This document shows positions 21,516 through 34,680 of a stretch of DNA of 64,000 nucleotides, piece after piece. The stretch's first letter is position 1. Each line of letters opens with the position of its first letter. The notes under the pieces were generated by a model, which saw nothing but the letters and a program-made list of their open reading frames with translations, did no database searches and was not told the DNA's origin. The position numbers and the translations under genes were made by a program. The DNA lies in NCBI GenBank assembly GCA_039000515.1, contig JBCFYV010000935.1:57360346-57424345 (forward strand), in the 5' to 3' direction. The stretch comes from Timema cristinae (Eukaryota > Arthropoda > Insecta > Phasmatodea > Timematidae).

Positions 21516-21727
21516 GTTGTGAAAAAATAAATGAGCCTATATAAGTTAGTAATCAAAACACTCAGACGCTGTCCTACGTAAGTGAACGAAAGGGGGCGAA
21601 GCGAAGTGAGCAAATTTACACGATGGTCCTGTGTGAGCGAATACAAGAAGCGAGCGAAAAGAGATCAAATCAGTAGGCATGATGTGCGCCAAGGAAACAT
21701 GAACTCGGTCGATTGTGTTTTTGTTTA

Positions 21728-21972
21728 TTTTATTAGTACCACCTCTTACTACCCGTCCAGGCTATACGCCTATGTATTAATTACACTAATATGTCAGGGA
21801 TTAAGAAGGTTGAATTTAGATTAAGTGTATCCGCATTTGTGTGAAGATAGAGTGGAAAACCATTTAGAGGAAACCACCTCCACTACACCCGACCGGGATC
21901 GACCCCCGATCTCCCCATTTTCAGCATTCTTGTCTATTATGAGCGTAGAGCCTTAGACCATGCGGCCACTGA
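21728..21972 (-). mobile_element. Family A SINE
   Basis: The minus strand runs from GGCCGCATGGTCTAAGGC through GGGATCGAC-type B box to GGGTAGTAAGAGG and an A-rich end. Confidence 0.8.
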
Positions 21973-22226
21973 AGATGATCAATCAACTGTTAATAAACTA
22001 CAAAAAGCTAAATGGAATGATCTCAAGCAAATATTCTCTTCTTGGAAAGGGAATCTTGTGAATTTTACCATTCATATGAAGGAAAAAACACATTAATCAT
22101 TAAAATAATTAAAAGGGGATGATAATGAGTCTTGCTCTTCCATTCACCTCCATTGTTTAATTTATAAATCTGATAAAGTTTTAAATTCACATTTTTCATT
22201 GTAGAAATAATGTATCATAATTTGAG

Positions 22227-22247
22227 GGGGGGCGGGGGGGGGGGGGA
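22227..22247 (+). repeat. G-run
   Basis: G7-C-G14, a guanine run interrupted once. Confidence 0.9.
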
Positions 22248-22845
22248 TCACTTCAACACTTTGAAAGCTGGAACCGGGCTCTATCCTCGAGCAATCGGTT
22301 AAGGTAGTTTTTATGTTCAACACCACAAAGCACACATTTTATTTAATTGATTTAACAAATTCTGATCTCAATCACCACACTAGATGCAAATTAACCCAAC
22401 CAAAATATATACAATAAACACGGTCTGTGAATGCTATAACAAAAGTAGTGAAGACAAACACTCCCATTTGTGTGAATGCTTGGAGCATAAGTTGTTGAAT
22501 CTCTTCACGTGCGCGCTGCATATGAAAATATGAAAATATTTTATTTATTTATTTTGGTCGCGTTGCTTCTCTTTTACATAGGACACTTTCATGCCAAAGG
22601 TGCATTTGATATTTTCTCTTCACATTGCTTCAACCGTGCATTTTGTTTTCATTCGCGCATTTTGTTTTCATTCGCTTTCATTCGCGCTCAGTTGAACCAT
22701 ATTATTATATTATACACTCTGTGTTTATACTACACACCTTTTGTTAAATCACATACTATACATTCATATTACATACACTAGCCTTTGTTTATAAATTACA
22801 CACTCCACTTGTTTTCCAATGTTTAGTTTTGTTTATCACTTCTAG

Positions 22846-22990
22846 CTGCAAATTGTAACCACCACAATACGAAGCATCATCTGCATGGACCGGCAAAGAG
22901 TCTGCTGAGAAAGATGACCCTGAAATGTGGTCTTTGGTCCAACAAGAGAAGAAAAGACAGACCTCAGGACTGGAACTCATCGCATCAGAG
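22846..22990 (+). CDS. Shmt: SHMT exon 1 found (N-terminus unresolved)
   Basis: From W at 22886 the frame reads [20 protein letters not shown] to LIASE, phase 0, donor GTGAAC. The best acceptor, CACTTCTAG ending at 22845, leaves an in-frame TAA at 22856. A weaker acceptor ends at 22874. Either that one is used, or the first ATG lies elsewhere, or a base is missing. No earlier SHMT exon was found. Confidence 0.7.
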
Positions 22991-25900
22991 GTGAACAGAT
23001 TTAAGGGACTCACTAGACAATAAACAATCACTACCTATCATGGTAAACGCAGAGTGTTTTTGTTTAACTGTATTGATTTGTTTACTGTTTGTATTGAAGG
23101 TTGTAAAAATAGGACTTTTTTTTTTATCACTGCGTCTTTTCAGGTTATACACTTTTATGGTTACTACTCTAATGAGGTAGGGGAAAAAGCATTTTAGTGG
23201 TAATATACCAGCATTTATGTGGAAGGAGAGTGGAAAACCATTTAAGAAAAACTACCCTCAGTAGACCCGACCGAGGTTTGAACCCTGATCCCCCCGTCTT
23301 TAGCAGACTATTCTAACATGATAGACCATTTGGCCACTGAATCGGAAAATAAATAGTTAATATACTATATCGTTTTATTATGTAAATCTTGTTTTAATTA
23401 GGTTTTTAAAAAAATACATGCTTGTTTACAATCAATCAGAATAAATTGGTATTGTTGTCAACATTAGTCTTTATTTTTAATTATGTTAGAAATAATGTAC
23501 AAAAAATGACCCTTTGTAACTTTATTAATGTCTGGAATTGTAATTATTGCTACTACCCTATTAGGTTGCACACATGTGTACTCTTACACTAATGTGTTAG
23601 GGGTGAGAAATTTTGAATTTAGAGCAAGTTAAAAACAATTTAGGAAAAACCACTCTCACTACACCCGACAGGGATTGGTAAACCGATCTTTCCGTCATCG
23701 GCAGCCCAGTCCATTGCAAGATTGACGCCTTAAATCATTTAACCACTGATGTGTATAATAACTTTATTAATACTTGAACTTGTAAGCATTGGTATTATAA
23801 CACTTATGGCTTTGTGACTTTAGTTAGATAGTCCTATTTAGGCCTAGTTACTCTATGGCATTAAAAACTCAAAAGTTCATTACCACACTCACGGAAGTAT
23901 TGTCACCTATTCCTATGTTGAGCTAATTCTATCCAGTTCATCTCATTACACCCTATCTCTCGCAGGTCCATCTTAATGTTATCATCCCATCTGTGTCTGG
24001 GTCTTCCCAGTGCTCTTTTCCCATTGGGTTTACCATTCAATACCTTGAACAAAGTTCGAGATACTCCTATTCGCACTGCATGACCTTCCCACCATAACCT
24101 GCGAGATTTTATTACCTTAACAATGTCTTGTGATTAGTACAGGTTATGCAGCTCATCATTACATAGCCTCCTCCACTCCCCACTATATTCATCCATTTTT
24201 GGACCAAATATATTCCTAAGCACCTTGTTTTCGAACACCCTACATTTATATTTGTTATTGAAGGTAAGAAGCCATGTTTCGCACCCATAGAGAACAACCA
24301 GTAAAATTACGGCTTTGTATATTCTGAGTTTTACATTTCTTGACACGAGGAGCACGAGCATCTAGGAGATAGTAATCTGACATTTCAAGACAACCAACCA
24401 TAACTCGGGAGGTTTCTCACTTATCACGTTAATTTCTGGCTTCGGGACATTATAAGTGCATGAAATTAAATGTCTACCCCTAGGTGTTGGTCGCTGCCTG
24501 TAAACCAAAATACTTTTCAGGGTTGTTTTGATGTTGTTTTATGATGCAGCCATTTTATTCATTGTAGTTAAAACTTTTGTAATACCATTTTATTCAACTT
24601 ATTTCAGAACTTTTGCAGCCGTGCAGCTTTGGAAGTCCTTGGTTCTTGTCTCAACAACAAATACTCGGAAGGATATCCTGATCAAAGGTAGGGTCTTTTG
24701 AACCCGTATCAGTGATCACATGGTCAAACATGCTACTCTCACGGCTGGATTCCCAATGATGTGTATATCAGGGTTTAAATACCGGTCCAGTGTCCTAAAT
24801 GGTTTCTCATTCTCTACATGTAAATGTGGATACATTTCTTCTAAATGTATACTTTTCCAATAGCATAATTAGTGTATGCATGTAACCCAGACACCTGTTT
24901 TGGAGGCTGTATGGTCTAAAGCGTTACTCCCGCAATAGACTAGACTCCTGATGTTGAGAAGATGGTGGTTCTATTCCAGTCACGTGCATTAAGGCCTTTT
25001 TTCCTAAATATTTTCCCACTCTCTATATCGCTCTCTACACAAATGTGGGCACACGTCCTTTAAATTCAACCTTCCTCATCCCTAAATCATTAGTGTAATT
25101 AGTACATTTGCGTACAACCTGAAGACCTGTAAGACTTGTTGCAAAAAATATATAAAAATAAAGAGCTTTTGTTTTAAAAAATTGTATAATTGTATACTAT
25201 TGCGAGTCCCTTGGTTTATTTTCATATATTTTTCTTTGGTAAAATATTTTTGCTATGTTTAAAATTCCCCTAATATTTCCTGAACTACAACAAAGTTGTT
25301 GAAATTAACCTACAACAATAAAGACCTAGAACCTGCCGATCCTTTTCCCCGGTTTAACTGCTCTACTAAATTAAATACGTGATTTTTTTGATCTTATCAA
25401 AATAATTGATGGAAAAGGCTTTATATTTTTTTCAAATAATTCTTTGTTATTAATATTTTGTGTCAAGGAAATTAGTACACTCATGTAGTAATGTTCAAAT
25501 ATTTAACTAGTTTGAAAAGGTTGTAAGGATTTTATAACTGTTTGAAAACTGTCAAATATTCTGCACATAGTGATAAGAATTTTTTGTGACCTTGTTGCAA
25601 TGTGCAAACAGTTATATCATAATTAATAAGGAAACTCGTATCTGTGCCAAAAGTACTGCTCTGTCATGGTACAACCTTCATTGTAATCTTCTTGTATTTA
25701 AATTATCTCTTCATACAGTAAATAATGGATTTCTAAGAAATACTGGTAATCCTACTACAAATTGAGAACTACTTTTTATAAAAACCAAATAGTAATGCTT
25801 TCAAATTTTTATTCTTATGCTCATAGTTACACTCTTCAATGTAGAGTTTTATTTATTCTTTGATAAATGATGCTTCATAAAAGTTTATTTTTACATGTAA

Positions 25901-28900
25901 ACACAAAACAAAATATAATAATTTAATAAAATAATAAGTGCAAAATTTCTTGTATGCATAAAAAGTATGAACATCAAACGATTTAAAAAAAAATAAACAG
26001 TCTAAGTTAAACAAAAATCCAGTTTGATGTTTATACTTTTTTATGAAGACACTAAAATTTGGTACTTTTATTTATTTTCATTGGTTATGTGAATTAATTT
26101 GGAAAATATGAAAATACAGGAAAAACAATATTTTTGAACAAATGTCCTCAAAGAAAGTATTTTAAAAATTAAATATATTAAAGTATAGAAATCACATTTT
26201 CAACTGGTAATTGGGCTTCATAAAGTCCTCATCTCTATTTATTTTATTTTTTTCCAAATTATAGTGGCAGAACGGTAGCCTACATGGCACATCACGGGAG
26301 TAATTTCCGAGATTGTCTGGTTGTAATATGGTCAACCTTTAAACTATATTTAAAGATCCTTAACTTCATTGTTCTCTTAAACTAATGTGTTTCACTTTGA
26401 ATATACCCTTGAGATACCACTAATTCTTAAAATAATTGGAGCTTTATTTGCTATTCACAATTAGAGGTTAGCTGAAATACAACATTTTATGAATTTGAAT
26501 CATCATTTTACCTTAGAATTTCTAATTCAAATCTTGGAAAAAATTTATAGACATAAATAGCTATGTAACAAAATAGTATAAAATAGAAATATGAACTAAA
26601 TGTTGACAATTTTGACTAAAATGCACTCGTTATGACATTCATACAGAAAGTTAAGGTTAAAGAGCTCTAAAATCAATTCACAGTTTAAAAAACAAAAATT
26701 AATCCTCGAATCTCAAATATCCCTAAGAATTTGAGGAGTCTAGGATTCCCTCCCTATTAAAAATATATCTATTATTAATAATTTCGATTAATTAAAATTT
26801 AAAAGCTACAGACCTATATTTTACATTGTTAAATCTTACGAGTGTTTATTAAAACCCACCACAAAAATAAAATCGGTTATCTCTTGTTGTCATTTGAAAG
26901 GTATTATGGTGGAACGGAAGTTATCGACAAGATTGAGCTCCTGTGTCAAAAGAGGGCACTGGAAGCATTTGACCTCAACCCTGAAGAGTGGGGGGTGAAC
27001 GTTCAGCCCTACTCTGGCTCCCCGGCCAATTTCGCCGTGTACACAGGTCTGATGAAGCCACATGACCGCATTATGGGGCTGGACCTGCCTCATGGAGGAC
27101 AGTAAGGGTGTTTTCATAACAGGGTGGTATTTTAAAGGAGGAAACTTAAAAACATGTTTACTGTGGTAATTTATCAATGAAATAAATAATTTCAAGATAG
27201 GATATATCTTTAAACATCTATATCATTCTAAAGCCGATTCGGTGGCCACATGATCTAAGGTGTCACTCTCACAATAAACTAGACTGCTAATGACGAAGAA
27301 ATCGGGCTTCAAATCTCGATTCTGGTGAGAGTTGTTTTTCTTAAATGGTTTTCCATGTCTTTCTGTGTGAATGAGGGTACACTGGCTCTAAATTTGACCT
27401 TCCTCATCCTTAACACATTAGCGTAGTTAATACATTTAGCGTATAGCCCAAATGAATAGTGAGAAATGGTTTTAAAATATGTATAAGTATATGTAATTTT
27501 ATATGTTCATATATTTTATTGTAAAATTATGAGTGACCATTTTGCAAGTAGACCTAACATAAAGAACATCTAGTTTGACTTTCTGCTGAAGGGAAGGTTG
27601 GGTTTTGAATTCAATGTGTGGTGTACTATGATGATTTTTACTTAAATGTTTACCCACTATATTTCTACACAGGCATGAATACATTTCCTCTTAATCCTAC
27701 CATCCACATTCCTGCACCGTAAGTCTTGGGAGGACCAGAGGGGTAGCAAAATATGGTCTTAAAAATATCAACTAAATGTTACCAGATCTATACACAAATT
27801 CACTTTTGTTGACGAAACAAAATGTTGTACGATGCACTTAAATACTTGCCTTGTTAAAAAACTTTAGTATTAGATCCCAGGGCTAAGTAAGTTTCTTAGT
27901 TGGAGTAGTTAAATCATTGTGTTCTAATACAGGCTCAGGATTCACTTCTGCAACATCTCGACTACTTTTAACTTGGCCAAGGTCATTATTAGCTTATGTC
28001 AATACCAGTTTTTTTTTTAAATATTTATATTCAGGTATTTAAGGTATATATTCTAAACACAAGTATTTGTCATTTCACAGCTCATGTTAAATACCTCAGT
28101 ACATAAATATTAAATTAAGATGTAAATGGCTAGGTAAAAGTGATTCCTATGATATAATAGATAAATATCAAAAGGGATCTCTTGAATTAAATTTATTTAC
28201 AGCTTGACTCATGGCTTTATGACGGAAACCAAACGAGTGTCCGCTACGTCGGTGTACTTTGAGTCGATGCCTTATCGTCTGAATGTGTCAACTGGCCTCA
28301 TCGACTACGACAAGCTCCACGATACAGCACAACTTTTCCGTCCCCAAGTTATCATTGCAGGAACGTCTGCATACTCCAGGCTTCTGGACTATAAGCGTTT
28401 CAGAGAGGTAAGTCTGTACCTGATATTGATTTTATTTGGTGTAGTAACTACCTTCTTGTTTGGCTTTTCTATTTATCTGGTCCAAGTTCTGCTATTTATG
28501 TTGTACAACTAATTACTCAAACAAAGCAGTGATGTAAATCCTGCTTTGGTGGTTGAATGGTTTTGATTAAGTTGGTTTAATTACTTGCTTATAGTCATGT
28601 ATGACATGCGTTGTTTGCTATTGTTTAAGGTGTGTGACTCTATTAAGACTGTTTTGCTGGCTGACATGGCTCACATATCGGGGCTTGTGGCAGGTCGAGT
28701 GATCCCTAGCCCATTTGAATATGCTGACGTTGTTACCACGACAACGCATAAAACACTAAGAGGAGCCAGGTAAAGCCAACGATTCCGAGATTGTCTAGGT
28801 TTTTACTATATTCTTACATATTAGTATGTTACTGCATCAATTTTAACTACATGTAATTAAAAAAAGTAATTGCAATTATAAGCTCTACCAAATATTTGAC

Positions 28901-31900
28901 TACTTTTGTAAAATTTAATGCGTAAATAAATATTTAATATTATGTTGGAAAAAGGTAAACAAAACATAAGGGTAGGAACCTTCTTCCATTATAATATTAT
29001 ATATATCCGACCTCACTGGTATTTAGGTAAGGTGTTCACCTAAGGATCTGATGTTCGTGGGCTCAAATCCAGCTGAGGTCAACAGATTTTTATTGAGCGA
29101 TAAAAATCTGTAGCATAACTTTGTAGGGGAATCAAAGCATGTACTGACATGTAAAAGAACCCTGGAAAGTATGTGAAAATACCTTTTCCGGCAAAATTGG
29201 TTGGCCCTTTCACTCTCACTCGTATTAGTTCTCCTATTTCGATATAATTAGCCAGTTCAGAATGTACACGTTAACTACCTTACATAAATAAAAAAATATT
29301 ATATACATTCTATTTGCCCAAAAGGTAGCATTCATACCTTCACTGATTACATCATTGGACTGTCTTATAATCCAAACCATAGTGTAATCAGTCAAGGTGA
29401 GATCTAAAAAAGTGAAAAGCTGTTTTACTTAAGCACTTTTTAAAATTACTTCAGAAATAATTTCAAACATTTAATTTCTTAAGATTATTTTGAATAGAGC
29501 ACTGGGCTGGATCATGGTTAAAAAGAGGAAGGCTAATCAGCCCACTTACCTAACTATTCTCTACTAGATTAAGCTATCTGTGGAAGTTAAAGCTAAGTTT
29601 TTAAAATTTGATTTAGTCTTTAAATTAACAATTTCTTACTCCGCATTATTCAGAACTGTGATCACAACCAACTTAATGTTCATGTAATATGACATAAAGA
29701 TGATATAACTTAAAGGTTCTCATGTTTTTAAATGGAATATATCACAACAATGAACATAACTTTATGTCGATTTGGAATTCACTTAATATAAGAATTAATT
29801 GAGGACGGGGAGATCGAGGTTCGAATCTCGGTCGGGTGAACTGGGGTGGTTTTTCCTAAATGGTTTTCCACTCTCCCTCCACGCAAATGCGGGTTCACTT
29901 CCTCTATTTCAACCATCCCAATTCCTAATCCATTAGCGTAATAAGTACTTAAAGCGTATAACCCGAACGGGTAGTAAGACGCGTGCTAAAAATAAAAAAA
30001 AATATATAAGAATTATAGATGTGAGAACTGCCACTTTATGTGGCACTCACAATACATCATTTTTCAATGTTGACAAGGCTTAATCCACAACTAATTAGTT
30101 CAACAACTAATCGTTAATCAGCCCAACTTAAAATAATAAATATCTAGAACATATTGAACCTTTAGATATATTTCATGAGTGTAGATCCACAACTTCTAAG
30201 AAATTATTTAAACTAATTTATTTTAGAATAATAAAGGTTAAATTTTTTTATTTTGATAAGTATAATCAGTCACACTTAAATAATAATTGCTCTTACACTT
30301 CTTCTAAATTTAACCTTCTTCATCTCTAACATATTAGTGTAATTAGATCATATGTGTACAACCCAAATGGGAAGTAAAGAGGCAAGAAAAAAAATTGCCT
30401 GGCGATCATACAACATTCTCTTGAGTTTTACTCTTTTACATCCATTACTGTTTCCATTCTATGGCTTAGGTCAGTTTTTTTATTCAAGCCATATATTTTT
30501 CACCGCCGACTTGCTACCTTAGGACTAGTACAGGCACAACATACAGTCCTCGGCTGTTAATTTACCAATGTGAAAGGGTACACCCATATTTTCATCATTG
30601 ATAACATTTTCATCCTTGCCTGGAATCAAACCCAGAACCCTCAACTCGATAGACAGACACTCTTCTGACTGAGATAAGGTGTCAGACTTATCTTCTTAAG
30701 TAGTCCCACAAATATACCTGAACAGTACAAGCACATATTTTTCATGCTCATCCACTTAACCTATCTCAGAGCTAATCAAAGTAAAAATATTTATAACGCA
30801 GGTCGGGAATGATTTTCTTCCGGCGAGGTGTGAAAGCGACAGACAAAAAGACTGGAAAGCCTATTCTCTACGACTATGAAAATAAGATTAACAGTGCGGT
30901 GTTCCCATCGCTTCAAGGGGGTCCGCACAACCATGCCATTGGTGCAGTGGCTGTCGCGCTGAAGCAGGCGTGCACTCAGGAGTTTAGAGATTATCAGAAG
31001 CAGGTAATTCCTTATCTATGTCATAAGAAGAATTACAAACCATTTTATTAAGAGCCCCTCAACTGCTTCAGTGCCTGCATGGTCCAAAGTATCACTCTCA
31101 TGTTTGACGAGCCTACCAAGGACAGGTAGATCAGGGCTCGAATTCCAGTCAGGTAAGTTGAGGGTGGTTTTTCAACCTCCCTTCATGAAAATGTCGGTCC
31201 ACTTCCTCTAAACTCAACCTTCTTCATCCATAACTCATTAGTATAATTACTACACTTGCATATAACCTGAATCAGTAGTAAGACGTGGTGCTAATTCCAA
31301 TTTTGATAATGGCATTTTAGAAAGTACACACTTTTTATATGGTCAACAAAGTGATAACATTTTACTATATTAGTGTTAAATATATTTTAAATGTTGATAT
31401 TATCTATCTAAAGTGACAGCTGCAGATAACATGACTGGTTGGATGACTATATTAATATTGTTTTAGTAACTTTAGTAACTAACAGATACTGTTCTTCCTA
31501 CCAAAATCATACTATAGTAACTTGTCCAGCCTTCAGATGTCTCTTAATATGAAAATTGGATTGTATATATATGATTGTTTTTCTTTATCAGAGTTGGTGT
31601 TTTTTTAATCTTTCATTTATAGTTTTATATTGTGGCTGTAATTATGAAAGCACTGATTCTACTCATATATTTAGGATTGTTTTTAGTTCGAATTATCAGA
31701 TATCTTGAAGTAACTTGCCATCAGACACTTTGAGGTTCCAACCATTAATAATCCAGATATCTTCCAGATATGCTATTTATTAAAAACTAGCAATCCTGCA
31801 CAGTGTTGCCCATGGCCCACTGTGGTATAAGAATTATATAAGCCCCCTCCATCCCCCCATGGTGCTCGTATCTCTGAAACCTAATTCTAAACCAGATAAA

Positions 31901-32969
31901 AAATATTTTCTTCTAAAATTTGTTAAAAATAGCCTAATTAAAAAGCTAATTAAAAATTCAGCTTCGAGATGCATTCAGACCCCCTTCCGTCCACCTATAT
32001 TAAAAATTCAAGATCTCTATGTGCCGTAGATTGGGCTGGGTATCTCACACAAACAAACACACACACACACAAACACTTTTATTACTATAGATTGGCAGAA
32101 CAGGGTGTGGTTTAACTTTTCTTCAAAAAAAGAGTTCAGTGGCTAATAGTTGTGAACAACCATTATATAATATATATGACTGCTTCAGGTGTTGTTGAAC
32201 GCCAAGGCACTAGCAGCAGCCCTTCTGGAACATGGATACTCCCTGGTATCTGACGGTACAGACAATCATCTAGTTCTAGTGGACCTTCGCTCCAAGAACT
32301 TGGATGGTGCCCGGGTGGAGGTGGTGTGTAACGCGGCGCAGATTACTGCCAATAAGAATGCTTGTCCAGGCGACAAGAGCGCTCTTATTCCAAGTGGACT
32401 CAGACTTGGTGAGTATTAGGTACTTTAAATGTGAATTGAACCATTTAACATATAATTTTTTTTCTTTTCTTTACGTTTAACTATCATAATAATAAAGGGT
32501 GCGTGATTAACAATTTTTGACTTCGAGTACAGATAGAATTGCGTTTGAATTAATAACATTGAGTTTTATTCGAGTTCAAGTAATATAAAGCAATAAATAT
32601 TTCAAGTTGAATTTCTATAATAGATCCATTTATAAATCATAATTACAAACATACATTTTTTAGAATGAAAATTTTTTAGTGAAAAAATGTATAATCACAC
32701 AAATTCGGATTTTAAAATATGTTTAATATAATCGTACAGTATTTTTTTTAACTAGTCAAAAGGAAATATTGAGTTACTCTATTTGCTATGAAATAATATT
32801 TTAAACTAATTAAATATAGAATTTTTGAGGGAAAATTGAAAATTTTGAGTAATCAAAATTATTTGAGTTTTGTAAAAATTCTTGAATCGTGTTTGAGCAG
32901 CTTCTATAACTTGACTCACACTTGAATTTTCAAGTACTCGCATGTATCCCTAACAACAACAACAACAAC

Positions 32970-33005
<36 letters not shown>

Positions 33006-34680
33006 GATGATAATAATAAAAATAAAAATAATAATAATATAAAAATAATAATAAAAATAAAAATAATAAAAATTAAACAATAAAAATAAAAAATAAAAAA
33101 ATAATAGAAATAATAATAAAATATAAAATATATATAAAAAAATATATAAAAAATATATAAAAAAATAAAATAATAAAAAAAATTAAAAAAAAATTTATTA
33201 TCATCGTCTTTGATTAGTTAATTTCGAAATTGAGAAAGCACAGGGATATTTTTGCATGTTTCTGAAAAAAAACTTAATTTCTTTAAATTATAATAATTAT
33301 AATAATAATACTTAGCATCACGTCTTACTACCTGTTCGGGTTGTACGCTTAAGTACTAATTACACTAATGGGTTAGGAATTGGGAAGGTTGAATTTAGAG
33401 TAAGTGAACACTCATTTGCATGGAAGGAGAGTGGAAAACCATTTAGGACAAACCACCCCAGTTCACCCAAGTGAGATTCAAACCTCGATCTACCCGTCCG
33501 TGGCAGTCGAGCTCAACACAAAACTAATGTGCTAGCTAACTATCACCACCAAGGAGGGTTATTTTTAAAGGAAAAACTAATAAAAATACTGTGAGATTTA
33601 TGAATTTGGGACTTTTAATCGAAAGTTTTAAATACATTTGTATGGAATAAAACAACAACTGAAGAATAAGTGCATTGATTTGAACACATGTTATATCCTC
33701 CCTTCAGAAAACATTTCCTCATCAAGTTCAAATCACCCTGTCAATGGCATGACTTTACACTAGTCAATTTCATTCCTTTATATTCCAATCTAAGCTGTGT
33801 GTTAGAAAAATGGGAATTCCTTCTGGGAAATCGAAGGAATTGTATAGTAAGAACATAGTGGCAACTCTGAATTTCTGTTGGAGGCATTATAAATGTAACT
33901 AACACCTCTATATGTTTAGGTGCCCCGGCTTTAACTTCTCGACAATTCAAAGAACAAGATTTCCATGAAGTTGTTAAGTTTCTTGACAGGGCTGTTAAGA
34001 TTGCAGCATTGGCTAAAAGTAAATCAGGTAAAGTACTACTATTAATAAGTCAATTAATGATTTATATTACTAAGATCCCTTTCCATAAAATAAAATGTAT
34101 CATCTCACGGGATATTTTAAACTCCTATAGTTCACTCCCCAAAAACTATCGCGTACAACCACAATATACCAATGCTGACTGAGGTAGCCGCTGTTGCTGG
34201 TGATGATAGTTCCAACATTGGCGGATAGAGGGTTTCATATGGTTAACACAATGAACTGTGTTAATCTCAGTTTTCTAAACAGAATCTGCTATGTGTTATT
34301 CAAGAATCATCTCATTTGTCCTCACAAGGTTTGACCCTATTTCAAACCCATTGCTTCACATAAAAATTCTAGAAGCGATGGGCATAGAACCTGGGACCTC
34401 TGGATCTTTAGCAAAAAATTTTGACCACTATATCACAGAGGCGAAATTTGACTAATATGCACATTTCATTCATTAATATTATTTGAGGTTTAAAATTGCA
34501 TTGACACACAGTATAATAGCCCATTCGTAATGTAATTAATGTGTTTCAGGGACAAAATTGAAGGACTACAAGGAAGTGGTCGCAAATGATTCAGACATTC
34601 AACTACAACTTAAAGCATTACGAAGTGATGTAAATAAGTTTGCATCCAAGTTTCCGATGCCAGGTTTTGATGATCATTAA
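22846..34680 (+). CDS. Shmt: Serine hydroxymethyltransferase (SHMT), nine exons
   Basis: PLP enzyme converting serine and tetrahydrofolate to glycine and 5,10-methylene-tetrahydrofolate. Exons: about 22846-22990, 24608-24687, 26901-27101, 28203-28407, 28630-28769, 30802-31003, 32189-32408, 33920-34027 and 34550-34680; all junctions AG/GT with consistent phases. Family marks in order: [70 protein letters not shown], the PLP-lysine motif [62 protein letters not shown] and SGLRLG. TAA at 34678. The core is complete and looks functional. The far N-terminus, which decides cytosolic versus mitochondrial form, is unresolved. Introns carry SINEs and a LINE fragment. Confidence 0.96.
23127..23345 (-). 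mobile_element. Family A SINE in SHMT intron 1
   Basis: The minus strand shows GGCCAAATGGTCTA, GGGTTCAAACC (B box) and the family A body and tail, diverged. Confidence 0.75.
23549..23752 (-). mobile_element. Diverged family A SINE in SHMT intron 1
   Basis: Same body and tail order on the minus strand, with deletions. Confidence 0.65.
23890..24375 (-). mobile_element. LINE ORF2 3'-end fragment
   Basis: On the minus strand: [20 protein letters not shown], then [19 protein letters not shown], then [13 protein letters not shown]. This is the conserved C-terminal region of an arthropod non-LTR retrotransposon, 5'-truncated and frame-shifted. It is the unamplified relative of the minisatellite at 1-665. 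Confidence 0.85.
24705..24892 (+). mobile_element. Diverged family A SINE in SHMT intron 2
   Basis: Head CACATGGTCAAACATGCTAC, then TAAATGGTTTCTCATTCTC; the tail is lost at the next copy. Confidence 0.6.
24899..25160 (+). mobile_element. Family A SINE in SHMT intron 2
   Basis: Head TGTATGGTCTAAAGCGTTAC, body TTTTCCCACTCTC, tail GCGTACAACCTGAAGACC, A-rich end. Directly after the previous copy. Confidence 0.75.
25161..26900 (+). other. AT-rich rest of SHMT intron 2
   Basis: About 1.7 kb without recognisable repeat or exon. Confidence 0.6.
27236..27465 (+). mobile_element. Family A SINE in SHMT intron 3
   Basis: Head GGTGGCCACATGATCTAAGG, B box GGCTTCAAATCTC, body AAATGGTTTTCCATG, tail GCGTATAGCCCAAATG. 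Confidence 0.8.
27466..28202 (+). other. Rest of SHMT intron 3
   Basis: AT-rich; no recognised feature beyond the acceptor TTTATTTACAG. Confidence 0.5.
29013..29290 (+). mobile_element. Family C SINE in SHMT intron 5
   Basis: tRNA-like head with TAGGTAAGGTGTTCACC and B box GGGCTCAAATCC, then a body unlike A or B (CTTTCACTCTCACTCG). A longer copy is at 48590-48966 on the other strand. Confidence 0.75.
29291..29797 (+). other. SHMT intron 5, AT-rich
   Basis: Nothing recognised. Confidence 0.5.
29798..30000 (+). mobile_element. Family A' SINE, 5'-truncated
   Basis: Starts at GAGGACGGGGAGATCGAGG, keeps B box GGTTCGAATC, body and tail CGTATAACCCGAACGGGTAG, then an A-rich end. The A box is absent. 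Confidence 0.85.
30296..30395 (+). mobile_element. Family A SINE 3' fragment
   Basis: Only CTTCTTCTAAATTTAACC to the tail GTACAACCCAAATGGGAAG. Confidence 0.65.
30430..30690 (-). mobile_element. Family D SINE in SHMT intron 5
   Basis: The minus strand starts with a tRNA-like head (CTTATCTCAGTCAGAAGAG, B box GGTTTGATTCC). It has a body with GTACCCTTTCACATTGG and ends AACAGTAATGGATG. It matches 35135-35410 on the plus strand. Confidence 0.8.
31062..31305 (+). mobile_element. Family A SINE in SHMT intron 6
   Basis: Head CCTGCATGGTCCAAAGTATC, B box GGCTCGAATTCC, tail AACCTGAATCAGTAGTAAGA. Confidence 0.8.
31310..31570 (+). repeat. Family F AT-rich dispersed repeat
   Basis: Ordered motifs GATAACATTTTACTATA, GTGACAGCTGCAGATAAC, CTTCCTACCAAAATC. 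Relatives at 43455, 44825, 50885, 51170 (inverted), 58425 and 62140. Confidence 0.6.
31789..32091 (+). mobile_element. LINE-tail-like repeat (family G) in SHMT intron 6
   Basis: Begins near CAATCCTGCACAGTGTTGCC and ends after an AACAAACACACA run with CTTTTATTACTATAGATT. A relative is at 39283-39593. RTE-type LINE origin is a guess from the layout. Confidence 0.5.
32950..33190 (+). repeat. AAT/ATA-rich simple repeat in SHMT intron 7
   Basis: An AAC run, then AAT, GATAAT and long AAATAAT-type low-complexity DNA. Confidence 0.9.
33310..33556 (-). mobile_element. Family A' SINE in SHMT intron 7
   Basis: The minus strand head CCTTGGTGGTGATAGTTAG and GGTTTGAATCTC lead to the tail CAACCCGAACAGGTAGTAAG. 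Confidence 0.85.
33670..33905 (+). repeat. Dispersed repeat abutting SHMT exon 8
   Basis: Resembles 55490-55720 (ordered matches around ATGACTT, TTTCATTC, AAAATGGG, AACATAGTGGCAAC). It ends within about 15 bp of the acceptor of exon 8. Confidence 0.6.
34155..34442 (-). mobile_element. Family E SINE in SHMT intron 8
   Basis: The minus strand starts CCTCTGTGATATAGTGGTC (A box) with GGTTCTATGCCC (B box). The body GGTTTGAAATAGGGTC matches 46195-46445. Confidence 0.7.
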
